A stretch of 64,000 nucleotides of DNA from Xylona heveae TC161. Its lineage: Eukaryota > Ascomycota > Xylonomycetes > Xylonales > Xylonaceae. The notes beneath the pieces are model-generated. The model was given only the letters and a program-made list of their open reading frames with translations. It did no database searches and was not told the DNA's origin. The DNA is taken from positions 682,001-746,000 of the forward strand of contig NW_017264194.1 of the NCBI RefSeq assembly GCF_001619985.1. The letters are read 5' to 3'. Position numbers and translations under genes: made by a program. Position 1 is the stretch's first letter. Each line of letters starts with the position of its first letter. Below are positions 32,832 to 45,773 of the stretch, in pieces.

Positions 32832-34085
32832 GATGACAAGGGCTGAGATAAAATACTATGGCGAAGTTTGAGATTACCTCAGAAAGTGTGATTGTGAACG
32901 AATGAAATGGACTACTGCGAGCCTATTTCTCAGATACGTCACTGAAGAGATCTACAGAGAGTACCTAAGGTAGGTCGGTGGTGTGAAATGGACGTATGTG
33001 ATTTCCGCTTTTATCGGTACTCCAATCGACGATGATGCTAACTACCGGTGATGAGAGTTTCTTTTTCTTTTTCGATTTGGGTTGTGCACTGTTCACTCTG
33101 CATGTCTCGGCAAAAGCACGAGCGGGGATCTTCCCAACTCACGGGCATGGCTGATCAGTGTGACCTCTTGAGCTTGGCGTCATCTACTCCATCAACAAGC
33201 TTTGATCCCGTTTCACCTTGTCCAAGGATGTTTCTTTCACTGTTGATGCTACTACGAGTACCCTGTCAGATGGACGTCAAGCTCACATTTGAAAGCATTA
33301 GTTACCCTGATACGATAGCAGTCACATGGGGTCTAGAAGTCTAACCAGTATCATACTTGTGGGATAGGACTTCTTCATTTCGTCCCCATGCTCTCGAGAG
33401 GGGAAAAGGAAGCACAGTGGAAGAATTCCTCGTTACGCACATTAGCGTGGGACTGTTTGAACGCCTTTCGGTCCTTCTTCTTCGCAGACTCGTTCGTTGT
33501 GTTCTTCTTCCCGCGCTCGGAAACTGTCGAAATTCGGATAGAGGGGTGGGGCCAGCGAGGGGTTCAAAGGCGGATCTAGGAGTGTCATGCTGATGATTGG
33601 CCCTCCCACGGCACATCCCACTTGGCTTTTCCTTGGATTCTTTTCCTTTCTGATGTTAGTGTCCTGCGCCATCCGAACCCCCTTGGCACCAATTATCACT
33701 CCATCGAAATCTCTTGGCGACAGTATCCTCTTGCTGAGATTGTTCCTCAAATCTCCGGGCCACGACTGTCGCTGGGAAGCGTCTTTTCTTCTCATCAACC
33801 TCCAGATGAGTATACTGGACTGACAATACGTGCGCACGTTAAGGGAGCGCACTTCTTGCAAAAGGAACATATAGTCTCCCCGCGGTTGGATCTCTGCCAC
33901 ACGCGGCCCCCGGTCTCCAATTTTATATCTCGTCTCAATCTCTGCGCAACTACCAGAATAGCCAATCTCAAGTCAAATCTCGCCTTTGTCCCCCATAAAC
34001 GACCCTTATTTCTTGGCAATCCGACATCCACCACCTTGTTGCATCACCTCTACGACTTGGCGCATTGAATACCTTCGTTCTCGAC
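32832..34085. promoter_or_regulatory. Divergent promoter region, 1.25 kb
   Basis: Between the Acl4-like gene (-) and the bHLH regulator (+). Open frames at 33341-34068 on both strands look like chance. No gene or repeat seen. Confidence 0.5.
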
Positions 34086-36670
34086 ATGAACGGAGCAACC
34101 TCTCAGCCATGGTCGGTAACCGGCTTCGACCCGGTGACCTCGGCACCAGATGAGGATTTTACTAATTTCCTCGACTTTGGTGACATGCAATTGGGATTTC
34201 AAACTTACGATGGTTTCGACCCCGGAAATCAAAATGCTCAGCCTGATGCCGGCAATGCGATGGATACCACCGCCGACGGTGCCATATCCCAGCAACCTGG
34301 CGATATGCACCAAATGCAATCCGACCATGGCAAAGTGCAGCAGCAGCAGCCGCCAAACCTTGATCAAGCGCTCGGCGAACCGTTCCAAAATAACAATCCT
34401 CAGACAAAAAATATGCCGCAACACTCGCAAATTCAGGACCCTCGATTCAGCATGAACCCGATTGTGCCTCCCACGCCGAATAGCATGGAGCTTCACGGCG
34501 CTGCCGAACGATATTTCAACCAAATGGATCCTCATGCGCAAGCGACAATTGACCAGTACTGCCAGATGGAAGATCCGGTATGTTTCCTTGAGCCGATATT
34601 TGTAACCATTGCGACTCTAGACTGACGCTATCGCTCAGATGGCATTCACTCCCCTGGTTTCGCCCGCAGTCACTCCTCTAGATACCCAGTTTCAGATGCC
34701 GGAGTATACGATTCCCGGAAGCTATTTCAGCCCACTCTCCTCTCCCGCACTCGAGGCCCAAAATTATGGGCTCTCTCGTCAAGTTTACAACGTGCACCGC
34801 GGCTCCGACGCCTCGGCGACAACTTCGCCTTTGGACCCTAATATAAATTTCACCGGCAACATGGGAACGCCACCTAGCTCGCTGGCCGCGCAGCAACGTG
34901 CCGCGCACAACCCACGCAGAAGGCCCTCTAGCTCACGGAACCCCGCCAGAACAGTTCGCCAGTCGCCGATTGTAAAAGCTCAACATCGCCGAAAAGCAAC
35001 CTCTAGTGCTACTCTGGCTCCCAAGGATCTCAAGGGACCCCGCGAGTCTGAAAAGCCGGAGCACAAAATTCTAAATGTGCCGCACAAGCCCATTTCTGAA
35101 AGCTCCGGAGCTGACTCGGTCTCCCCGGAGCCCCTTTCGGAATCTCTCATGGGACCTCCGCCTGTGCCAGGCTCCGGGTCGCGCACGCAATCATTATCCT
35201 TTGGGCCGGCGCTGGACTCTGCCGCCGACGAACACAATTCAGCCCCGAGTGCTGTCGCTCCCGCCACGCCGGCATCCTTAATGAGGATGCCCAAATCATC
35301 GAACCAGGTCATTGGGAGCGGCGTTATCCAGCCCGACTTTGCTTCTACGGGTACTGAATTCGCACCCTTGCCGGAGCCAGCCAAGGATAATTTCATGCTT
35401 CCAGCTGCGGCTACTTCATCGAGCACCGTACAGCCATCTCTCGACCGGATCGATACGAGCGGTAGCAGTGAAAGCCAGCGCACTCCCACATTGTCTGGGA
35501 AGCGGACCCCAAAACTGGGACCCCTGAGTGCCGGAACCTCATCTGCACGCTCAAGTCCCCGATTAGATGCCATGGCCTCTCCTAACGGGACTATGCGGCC
35601 ACTTGCGGCTCGCACCGCAGCCGGCAAGAAGAGGAACAGTTCCTCACAAGTCAGCCCTGCCTTGCGGCCTCGCATCTCGCCCAGCATCAAACCTTTACTC
35701 CCTGACGGAGGTAAGTTACTTCTTCTACATTTGGGTTTTTCTTTCCCTTCCTCAATACACGCCCCTCTTGTCTCTCTCTCTCTTTCTCTCAAACAACACT
35801 CATGCTAATTCCCTGACTACAGCTTCCGCCGAACAATCCGCCCGTCTCCTGGCGTCCAAATCCAACTATCAGAACATTCTCGAAGGCACTACTCTACCCG
35901 GCGTCTCCTACCCGTCAAATCTGTCAACAAATCTCACGTCCAAACGAACGTCGCACAAACTCGCCGAACAAGGCCGCCGCAACCGCATCAATAACGCCTT
36001 GCAAGAAATCGCAGCCCTCCTCCCCGCCGCCGCAGCAGGACCAGGATCAGGACCAGGATCAGGATCAAATCCCGCAAAGAAATCGCCATCCTCTGGGGGT
36101 TCTGGCGCTGGCGCTGGCGCCGGCACCGAGGCCAGCAATGCAGCCGCCGCCGCCGCCGCCGTCGCAGCAGACGCACAGCAAAGCAGTTCCAACTCCAAGG
36201 CCGCCACCGTCGAGCTCGCCATCCAATATATCCGCCAACTCCAGACCGAGCTGGCGAACACCAAGGACCGGCTCAAGACCGCAGAAGACAAACTTCACCA
36301 ACAAAACGGTGTCGATGCCAGTACGCATCATTCCGACCACTCCAATGATACCAACCCCACCACCACCCAAACTGCTACCAACGATCCAAATCCTCTCCAA
36401 TTTTCCTCCTCGTGTTCAATATCTTCTGAAACACATACTCCTCCCATCAAAGCGTCGCCCAAACTCTCAGCCCTAAAAGGCGACGCGAAAGCCTCCGGGT
36501 CCAGATCTCCGAGAATATCCTCCCCGCTCGCAACACAATCTCAGACACAAATACATACCTCTTCTCATCACCATCACCATCACCATCACGAAGACGATGA
36601 CAATCAATCTGTCTCGACGCCCTTTTCGGCCGCTTCCTCGTCCCTTTCTCCCGTGTCCTTGTCAAGATAA
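34086..36670 (+). CDS. nuc-1: bHLH transcription factor, NUC-1/Pho4-type phosphate regulator
   Basis: Homologues (NUC-1 in Neurospora, PalcA in Aspergillus) switch on phosphatases and phosphate transporters under phosphate starvation. Exons 34086-34577, 34639-35710 and 35823-36670 give 803 residues (NUC-1 has 824). The first 520 residues are Gln/Ser/Pro-rich and look disordered. SKSNYQNILEGT and GVSYPSNLSTNLTSKRT lead into the basic/helix 1 region SHKLAEQGRRNRINNALQEIAALLP (about residues 566-590). A loop of about 55 residues, with Gly/Ser/Pro and Ala runs, separates it from helix 2 (SNSKAATVELAIQYIRQLQTEL). The basic region keeps the His-Glu-Arg pattern that reads CACGTG. The tail has a run of eight His then acidic residues. 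The start at 34086 is the first ATG; the frame opens 21 bases earlier. Confidence 0.9.
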
Positions 36671-38945
36671 CAGAAAAAAAGTGTCTCTAACACGCACGAA
36701 TCCTACCGGAAATTTGGGTTGGGGAGTGGTTGTTTTCTACAAGCCCGTCGTCTGTATACTCTAATACAGAGGCTCTTTTTTTTTGGTCCTTCTTTCTAGT
36801 GAAGGTTTCATTATTTTCTTTTAATTATTTACAAACCCCGAGGAAAACGCAGAGATAACGGGAGATGAAGAGAGACAATAAAACCAGCATGGGACTGTTA
36901 AGGAGTTTTTAGGGGAATCTGTATCTGTCAGGGAACGAAACGAATGAGGGTGGGTGGCCGGTTTTCTTTGATATTTTTCAAGCTAAAATTTTCTCTTATT
37001 ATATTTTTATTTTTGTTACTAGCCTTTTCTTCGGATGATGCGTCCATCTACTTTTAAACTCTTCATGTTTCTTTTTTTTTTCCCCTTCGCTTCACTCTTC
37101 CTTCCCTTTCTTGCTGCATCTCAAGCAACTCTACTATTGTATTTAAGACATGCCTGGAAAGCATCCCCCACCTATGGCATGCAATATGGACACCGTAATC
37201 CAATATGAAGAAAGAGACAAAACAAGGTTTCAAAAGATTAAAAACGTCGTACGTGACTCGAAAGGGAACCATGTAATATTAGCATGTGATAGTATGGTGT
37301 TACACAAAGGTAAGACGCGCGCTGGATGTGACCCAATGCGCGCTGAATATATTTTTGCTTTATTCGATCGAAATAGTGTTCAAAGCGACAAGCATGAGAT
37401 CTAATGGAAAAAGAGCACATGTGAAATCGAAACAAAGAAAAAAGGTGTTTGTGCCATTCTAGCTGACACCTTTAGGATGCTGCAAGTCAGTCTTGTATTG
37501 TGAGTCAGGTGAAGAGCAAGAAAGGGCGCCGACGCACGACACACCAGCGCCTTGAGCACCTCAAGAGTCTTCAAATTGTCGTTCGGATACGACATGGCAA
37601 TCTGAAATATTTTGCTTTGAACAAACGTGGATCAGTGCTGCAAGGGATCGCTCATCATTAATATTCGCAGAACCGTGGCTGCCACCACTGATCAGTCATT
37701 GAAATTGTTGCGACGACCTTGGCCGGCAGCGACTCAGTCTGGCAAGGCCCTTGGGTTAAATCCATGTATCAAAGGTAGCATATACCTGTCGAGCTATTCG
37801 CCTGTCAGCATACATCCACAATACACGTTTCTAAGACTACGGGAAAAGCACGCCCGGTTCCAATCGTTGAGAAGAGTGTCCCTTCTCTATCCTGGACCAA
37901 GGGGTTATGCCTGGATAAATTTGCTCGGCTCGTTGTTGAACAGCGAGTCAATATGCTACATTCGAATTACGGAGGACTGGTTGGCATAGCGGTATCGCAC
38001 GTCTGTCGGACCAGGCAAGGTGGCATTAGCGGGAAAGGCGGAGGCGAAGGCGAAGACGAGACGCGGAGCATACAAGGTAGGTGAAGGTTGACGTGGTTGT
38101 GCAGAGGAAGGGATCAGGTCGAACTGGCAGGCAAAATTGATCCACAGGTGGTTTCGAAGGCAGTGCTGGATATGACAATCGGTGTGAAATTCTGTTGCAC
38201 GCGAACCAGGCCAAGGCATTAGGTGAAGAGGTGGACATTTCTGGGCGACTGAAGTCGACATGGATAAAATAGCGACGAGTCGTTTCTGGATGCAGAAAAG
38301 AGATACGAAGAGCAATTGTAGTAGTACATTTTGATTTTTGGCGCAACGAAAAGAAAGAGCTGTAGCATCATTCTGAGATTACGGATGTCGCAAAGAAGCA
38401 GGCAGTCGCATCCTGGATGCTACCCACAAAGGAGCGGGCAACAAAGCGTACATGGAAGCCGAGAGCGAATACTGACGAACTGTCGACAAGACACCAGTGA
38501 TGGGACAAAATACAATCGAGAAGCTGAATAGTAGTGGTACTGCCTTTCGCCAAATAAATCCGTCCAATGCCGCCGAGCTCCGACTCAAGAGCAAACCGAA
38601 ACTTTTTTCTGTTATTAAAAAAAAGTTGGTCGAAGGGAAAGAAAAGAAAAAGCTGCCGATTAAGATCCGTTACTGCACGTATCGACCGCACTGGGTTAGA
38701 TCAAAGGCGGGAGGAAAAATCAAAAAAAGAGAAGAAAGAAGAAAGAAGGGAAAACGGTGCATCAACAGGATACACGGGAAGAGCAAATTAGAAAAAGACT
38801 CAGTCGGGTCCGAGGTTAGACGACGAGCAAGTTCCAACTTCCTTCCTTGAAGTCTCCTGCGCTACACAGAGCAACAGAACGGCTTTTAGTCACCTAGAGA
38901 ACATGCTCGCGCGAGCAAGAGCTCAGGTTAGTAATATCGCAAGAT
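36671..38945. other. Convergent intergenic region, 2.27 kb
   Basis: Between the ends of the bHLH gene (+) and the Tra2-like gene (-). The left part is T-rich 3' UTR-like sequence. Frames at 37627-37989 and 38497-38850 lack motifs and are Lys/Arg-biased. I see no confident gene. Confidence 0.45.
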
Positions 38946-40281
38946 TTACCTACGAGAGTACCGATCGTCGGCGCGGTCATCATAGGTCCGGCTGGCGTAC
39001 GGCTCACGAGGCTCACGAGCGGCAGGAGGCTCGGCGTAAGAACCTGAACGGGCAGCACTGTCACGCTCATAGCCACCACGACGGTCCTCGCCACGGCCGC
39101 CGTAGCGGTCCTCACGGCCAGAAGCATAGCGGTCGACGCCACGAGGAGCATAATCCTCACGAGGCTCACGGCGTCCATAGTAACGGTCACCTTCCTCGTA
39201 GCGCGATCCGCGGTAGCTGTACGGGTCGTCGCGGCGTCCGTAACCACTGTAGCCACCATATCCGCCTCCATATCCGCCACGACGATCCTCGTAACGGCCG
39301 CCAAAACGGCGGGGGGGCCGATCCTCTAAGTGGCCCATTAGATTAATTTTATCCTTTGAAAAGTCGAACAAGTGAAACAAGACAATGTCTTACCGCGCTT
39401 GGGTGGACCAAAGTATTTTCCGGGAGTAGGAGTCCGCGGCCGAGCACGACGAGCCTTTTCAATGCTAAGCGTACGTCCCTCAATGACTTCGCCTTGCAAT
39501 CCCTCCTTGGCAGCGTCGGCCTGCTCAGCAGTGACCATTTTGACGAAGCCGAAGCCGCGAGACTCCTTAGTGTGCGGGTCGAGCATAATGGCACACTTTT
39601 CAACGTCACCGTACTTCTCAAAGAGACGGGCAACTTCGGCCTCGGAGAGGCGAGGGTGAATGCCGGTCACGAACAAGTTGGAGCCAGGGTTGCGCGCAGA
39701 ATCATCGCGCTCCTGCTGGTTGCGGCTGTCCGGGGGAGGACCTCTGCAGGACTGTTAGCAGCCGTGAACTAGGCCAGAAGTCACAAACTAATGTTTGGGA
39801 GACGTACCTGCTGTCCATGCGGCCATTGGGCGAAGCACTGCGGTCACGACGAGGGCTGTCACCACGGCGGGCGGGACGAGGAGAGAGGCTCCTGTCGCGC
39901 TCGTAGCGAGGCTCATCTGGAGAGAAAAATAGAACGATTAGCTGTGGGCTGAGACGGTCTAATTTGGACCAGAAATAAGGTAGAAGAAATGCGGGAACGG
40001 AAGGAAGAGCCTCTCCCCGCTTAGAGCAAGGGTTTCCATCGAAGGTAAAGTATGCCACAGCGCTTGACAAATGCCATCATGCCGAGCTCTGGTACTTTCC
40101 AGAATTACTGCTCCAGATTGTGCAATCTTTGTTGTGAGAAGCGAGAGGAGCAAGAAAGCTGAAAGACCAGAACTAGGATGTCTGCCTTCCTTCCTTCCGT
40201 CCGACCGTTGTGCCATAGACAAGTTCAAGTGTGGTATTGCAACTAACCTTCGTAGCCGCGAGGCTCGTTTTCGTACTCCAT
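38946..40281 (-). CDS. RRM protein with RS-like and RGG/YG-rich ends, Tra2-like
   Basis: Transformer-2-like SR proteins bind pre-mRNA and affect splicing. Exons 40281-40248, 39916-39808, 39743-39394 and 39325-38946 give 290 residues with closed phases. The N-terminus has an RS-type region (RDRSLSPRPARRGDSPRRDRS in part). One RRM follows, with RNP2 LFVTGI (71-76) and RNP1 SRGFGFVKM (about 109-117). The linker KARRARPRTPTPGKYFGPP is the Tra2-type linker just after the RRM. The tail is Arg/Tyr/Gly/Asp-rich (GGRYEDRRGGYGGGYGGYSG), consistent with phase-separating RNA-binding proteins. The stop directly follows CGTAGG, where a CGTAG|GTAAAT donor could also lead to another exon; the protein could then be slightly longer. 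Confidence 0.9.
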
Positions 40282-41415
40282 CGTGATTGATGATAAAACT
40301 GGTTGATGAAAGGGGTCGACAAAAGTCGCAGTTTACGGCGCGACGGTGGCGAGATGGTTCAGCTGTTGATGAAGCTGAACTCAAAATCAAACGGGTATCA
40401 AGCTACAAGATTCCGACAGAGGAATCGCCGAAGCTTTGATGACTTTAAAAGGTAATTGAAAGAGGGAAAGTGGTAGAGGAAAGAGAAGAAGTAGAGGAAG
40501 GAGGAAGAAGAAGATCGCAACGGGAAGAGTTCACGTTGCACGCGAGCTGCGTTCAGGCGAAATCGAAACAAAGCCCGGCGTTAAGCCCGTGTTTGTGTGA
40601 ACAGGGCTAGAGGAGAAAGAATTCAAAGAAATGACAAAGAACAGGGAATCAAGACCACCAAGTCTTTCCAATCAAGAGATAAGAAAGGGAAGGTCTAAAA
40701 AAATCTGTGGAAATGAAATCAGAGAGAGGGAATGAGGCGATGATTGATGATGGCGTTGCCTTAGCTCTCTCACAACTCTTCTCACTTTGGCGACAGAGTT
40801 TCTTTTGCTTGTTGCTTCTCGTCGGGGGGATTCTCTGGCCATCCCTGCTCTGCTCCAAATGGGGAAATATACGCGAACACGTGGTCAAGGTCAACGATCA
40901 TCCTATCGAAGGACATTGTAAACATCAACACTTCCATGAATTCAAGTAAACTCAAACAGAAACGAAACATGAATAGCATTGAACCATGTCTGCTTCGCAT
41001 TGCCGAGCCAAGAATTCTCTCCAATATGCTTAATCGGAATTAAATTGTGGTATAACTAAATCATGTCTGCCGTAAACTGATATATTACCTTTGATGCGAT
41101 CAATATGCACAAGAACAATCAGAAAGCAAAGGGTTATCCGCAGAAGAAGGAGGAAAAGAGCAGACACGAGAAGAAAATTATGCGTACGATGAAGACAAAA
41201 GCATAAGAAGAAAGACGAATAAACAACGTTCAACGCTCAATGGTCCCAAGATTCCCAAATGAAGCCTCACTGTTATCGCCATTCCAAAGCATTCCGAACT
41301 GGAAAATAGAAGTAAAGGATTTCGCCCACAAACGCCATGCTTGCCATGTCCCGAATGCCTGTGTAAATTAGTCTGTCCTCTCGAAAAGCACTATCACTGA
41401 GCTAAACAACGCAGC
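40282..41415. other. Intergenic, 1.13 kb
   Basis: Promoter of the Tra2-like gene and 3' region of NTO1 (both minus-strand genes: NTO1 reads into this gap's right side). Purine-rich stretches at 40440-40520. No gene seen. Confidence 0.45.
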
Positions 41416-44400
41416 TCATCGATATCCTCGCCACCGACGTTTTCGTAAATTCTTCCGCGGAACAATGGCAGTCTGAGCAGTGCCTTTGACTGACGCAGTT
41501 GCGCCATCTGCTGGCACAGATTCCGGTATGTCTGCCATTTCTTCATCTACCAGCCCTCGAAGCTCCTCATCGTCAATTTCGCTCAACTCTTCACTCATGC
41601 CCCGCGCCACATCCCGACCTGTCCAGCGCTCTTCGTGAATGGTAGTGCCAAGAGGATCAAACGGCTCTAAATACCAAGGGATGCCTCCCGCATTCAAAGG
41701 AGCCATCAGCTCCTCCTCTGAGCTAGTCGCGGGCGTAGGAGGCTCGATAGGCCGCGTGGCCTGGTGAGGGATTGTCTCAGGCTGACGAGGCAGCCCATTG
41801 ACAGGCTCATGCGATTTCTGTGCCGTTTGTGTCGGAGGAGGCGACTGAGGAGCTCCGTTAGGTTGCACAATCTCGCGAGTGCCCGATTTCTCGCCATTTT
41901 CCTCAGCTGCAGCTTCGATACGGTTGTGAAACTGTGCAGAAGGTACTGTAGCATCGTCTTCTTCTCCAGGTGCATCTTCGTCATATATTCCAGAATGGTT
42001 TTGCTCAGCGGCTTCAACGGATGTAGGACAAGCTGGCGCATCGGCCATCACTTGGTCAGTATTGGTTTCTTGCGTTGTGAGAGCTTTCTCCACCAAGGTT
42101 CCCTCATCGGCCTCGTCGTCGCTACCAGCGTCGCCCGCAGAAGTGGCTGAAGTTTCTCCTCGAATGATGACACAGTTCTCGAGCAAAGAACCTAACTCTT
42201 GCAAGGTCTTTTCCGCTGACTTTGCCCCAAGGTCGGCTTCCTTGCCAATAGCCTCTTCAAGCGGTCCTCGGATGGCTCTAACAATCCTTTTAGCCACTCT
42301 TTGTTTGTCCTTAGCCTCAGACTTGGGGTCAACAATGGCGCTCTGGCCAGCGGTCTCAGACTGCTCGTGAGCAAATTGACCGGGAGAATAGGCCCACAAG
42401 GCTGCACTCAAGACACTGCAAAGATCGGCGGCGAATCGAAAAACCGATGTGTAACTTCGATCGTCAAGCTTTGACTGGATACCTGAAAAGCCCTGTCGAA
42501 AAACGCCTTTCCCATCCAAGCTGATTGCTTGTTAGCAAAGATCTTTCATTAGTGTCTTGTACCAACTTACCTGACCGCTTTGTCAAATATTGGCCAAAGA
42601 AGGGGTATCAATGGGAAATATATCGTGTCAACAACATCTCGTAACATCTCCGCATCCTTTAACTTTTCGCGTTCTCGCTTCTTTACCTCGTCGCAAAGAA
42701 GACGGAGTTTTTCCACGTCCTGTAGTAACATTTCTGCAAAATCAATCCTCCGTTGAAGCTTCGGTCTTCCGGCTGTGCCCATGCCAGCAAAGTTGCGCCT
42801 CGTAATCTCCATGGAGGAAAATGTTTCCATCTGGAGCTGTAGACGCTTCAAGAGAGCCGCACCTCTCCGAGCCTCTCGTTTGAGTGTCCAGTATTTGCAT
42901 GCTTCTGCGGCATATTCTTTTCGTTTTCGAATGCCGAAACGCTGCAGAGAGCTCTCCACAGCATTGAATACCACCGAAGGGACGACAGGGGCACCAGAAG
43001 GGAGTTTCCAGATAGATTTTGGAGGTTGGTTGCGCTTTCGCTTATTTCCAGCGGAGTCGGCCTGTGACGGATCAAGAAGAGCAAGGTCGTCGGCAGGTGG
43101 TAAGGCTGACTGGCTCTGCGAAGGAAGGAGAGCAAGTGCCGATTGTTGACTGTCCGCCCAGAGTCGCCCACGCATCGTGTGTCGGTAAAAGTCTTGCGCA
43201 TCCGCGGTCGCGGCGTCAACATCGTTCTCTTTCCGCCAATCTGGCGGCACGTGCTTGTCGCAATAGGCCTTGAATACGGTTGGATCCATACTTGCTGGAC
43301 CAGCATGAGCCGTCTTCATTCGTAAAAACAGCCTCGCTCGTCTTGCGCAAGTGACGTGGAATGCAATGAAGCAATTCTTATTGCTGCACTGAATGCACGC
43401 GCCCATTCGCTGCCGGCAAATGTAGCAAGTCTAACACGGCGACATTTAGCTTTGTACAAGTGCTTGAAGAAATCGAATAGACTCACTAGTTTCCATCGCG
43501 GTTTTGGAACCTTCTCTACGTCCATTACCGGCTCCATAAAGGTAGTATTCCCCAGAGAAACTTCTGGAATCCAGATGGCACAAAGTATGTGAGACCACCG
43601 AGACGTATTTGTCTGCTTAAAGGCACCGTCCATATTTGGACAGAAAATGCATGTCTAATAGCTTTCAATCAGCCAAGTGATATTTTAGGCCACTAAAGCC
43701 GTTCAACTTACAGGAGTACCACGTCCGATCAATTGGCATTTTCGGCAGAGCCATTGGCCTTCGGGAATGAAAGGCACACCATAGCATTCTTGATGAACTG
43801 CCAGATCGCACCCATCGCAGAAGACGATTGCATTTGTGTTTTCGCAGTCTCCATCATCGCAAACTGCGCATTTGCTGTCTTGCTCCTCGCCCATTCCTGA
43901 TGGTTCACCGTTTATAGCGACTGTAAGACTCGATCGTGGCCGATGTGTTTGCGGAGGTTTTGGATTTGGTTTTGGTATTCCTTCAGGATGTTAGAATCGC
44001 AAAAGTCCCAACGTAAAAATGGGAAATAAAGGACCCACGTTTTTCCAAGGCATGCCATTCCTTCTCAATCTTTGTCATTGTGACTTCAAAGATGGCAGGT
44101 TTGATGGCCTCGACCTGCTCGGTCTTTCTATATGCATTGTATGCCTCCAACCACTTGTCATCTTGCTCGTCCATGTCGTATTCAACTTTTCCCACACTCC
44201 CACCTCCTAGAACGGCGGTAGGTTCACCATCGCTTCTGTAGCCCACACCAACGTCGAGATCCTCATCGACTGCGCCTTCAGCAACTCGAATAAGCCGCTT
44301 GTCTGGTCGCATAAAAAGGTCACTCTCTTGGTATCCCACATTCGCCATGGCTCGATCAACGTAGTTTTGCTGCCCTGAGCCCTTTTGTTCAAGAGGCATA

Positions 44401-45242
44401 AATATGTCGGCGACCCGAAAGGAAGGTTTTGGAAGGGTTAAACGCTCGCGGGGATTTGGTCCGGGCGGAGGAATATATTTGGGGCCGTTGGGAGTGCCTA
44501 GACCATCTAAAAGAGAACCATGGCGACGAGGAGGTCGACCTGGTCGCCGTTTAATGGGCGATGCTGTTGCGCTCGCTTTCTCTGTCGGGGTTCCCGGAGC
44601 CTCGCCATTAGTTAGAGATGCCGTACTCGCCTCGCCGCCAACGACAGTCGGCGCTGGCGAGATCAGGGTCATATCGCTGGTTTGTCGGCTTAAGCCTTTG
44701 AAGCCGTCAAGGCTACCACCATCAGCTCTTTCTGGAGTCGCAACGTCCGCAGTAGTATCCGTGGGCTCGACCCCGTCTATTTCATCGGCACCGAATACAG
44801 GCAGCTTTGCATCAATGTCAAGATCTTGGTGAAACTCCTCCCAGCCCCGTTCCTCTCGAGGTTTATAGCCATCGCCGTGGGCGACGGCGGCGGCGGCGGC
44901 AGCGGCGGCCGAACTATATCTCGGACGAACTGTCGCCGTTCTTTCTCTTCGTGGGCGTGATGGTGTCCCACTAGAGACACTTCCTCGGCCTGTCCGCGGT
45001 CGAACTGCACTAAACTTACTTCCTCCTGGCCCTGAGCCCCCAACGACAGTCTCGGTTCCGTCGACCTCGACATACCTTCCACCACCACCAGGTCCTCCAG
45101 GGATGTATTTCCTCTTCTTTATTGGGACTTCGATCGTTGCGCTTGCGTCTTTCTGGGCGGGTGCAGCGTTGAGTCGGGGCCGGCCCCGCGCTCGGGGTCG
45201 CGAGTTTGAAGCTCGCCTTTGAGGTGCAGGTAGCGGCGCCAT
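41416..45242 (-). CDS. NTO1: NuA3 histone acetyltransferase scaffold, BRPF-type PHD protein
   Basis: Nto1 holds the NuA3 complex together and reads histone H3 tails through its PHD fingers. Exons 45242-44039, 43980-43712, 43654-43487, 43430-42571 and 42520-41416 give 1,201 residues. Order: basic/Pro-rich N-terminus with an AT-hook-like RRPGRPPRR, an EPL1-like segment (about 290-400, [12 protein letters not shown] then [11 protein letters not shown]), a PHD finger ([19 protein letters not shown], about 439-485), the zinc knuckle and extended PHD ([41 protein letters not shown]), a helical region and a bromodomain-like fold remnant with [10 protein letters not shown] and [16 protein letters not shown]. 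The acidic tail is disordered. An in-frame ATG at 45359 could add 39 residues; 45242 is preferred because it matches the Arg/Pro-rich start. Confidence 0.92.
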
Positions 45243-45773
45243 GGCGAGCCAAAGGGTCGCAGTTTTCTCAGAACGTCGACAAAAGGAATTGCTGTAAAAG
45301 GTGATGTACCATCTGAAGTTCCACTTGCCGTGTCTAATTTCTGGGAGAACCTCCTTCACCGGACGTAATGCGAAACCGCACAGTCGCCCCTGGCGGACAT
45401 GTGGAAGTAGCTTAGCCTCAACTTTGCTAGCTTCGTAAGAACTCCAAGAGAAGTAAAATGATTACTGTCTCAAGAGAAAGGCCTCTTCAGTGCAGAATAT
45501 CGTCGCAGGAGAATTGAAAGACCCAAAGACTAATAAGTTGAGCGTGCCCCAGGCGCAACGCGATGGACGGCGCGAGGTTGATGCGGATCGTCTCGATTAG
45601 GTAAGGTTTGAGATGGGCACAGACTATCGTGGAGATTACGCTAGCCTTATATGGAAGTAAGCTTGGGGTCACTCAAAGGGGCGTTGACAAGTTGAAGCTC
45701 CATTTTCATTTTGTACAGACAGTCTATCAATGATATATGTTACGATGGATAGGTAAATAGAATGATTTCCACA
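45243..45773. other. Intergenic, 531 bp
   Basis: NTO1 promoter and 3' region of the downstream minus-strand reductase gene. No separate gene seen. Confidence 0.5.

Noticed and set aside
37975-38045. tRNA-like D-arm sequence GGCATAGCGGTATCGCACG
   Set aside because: No matching acceptor stem or T-loop at the right distance on either strand.
38497-38850. Lys/Arg-rich plus-strand frame near the Tra2-like gene end
   Set aside because: Purine-rich low-complexity DNA; no domain or conserved features.
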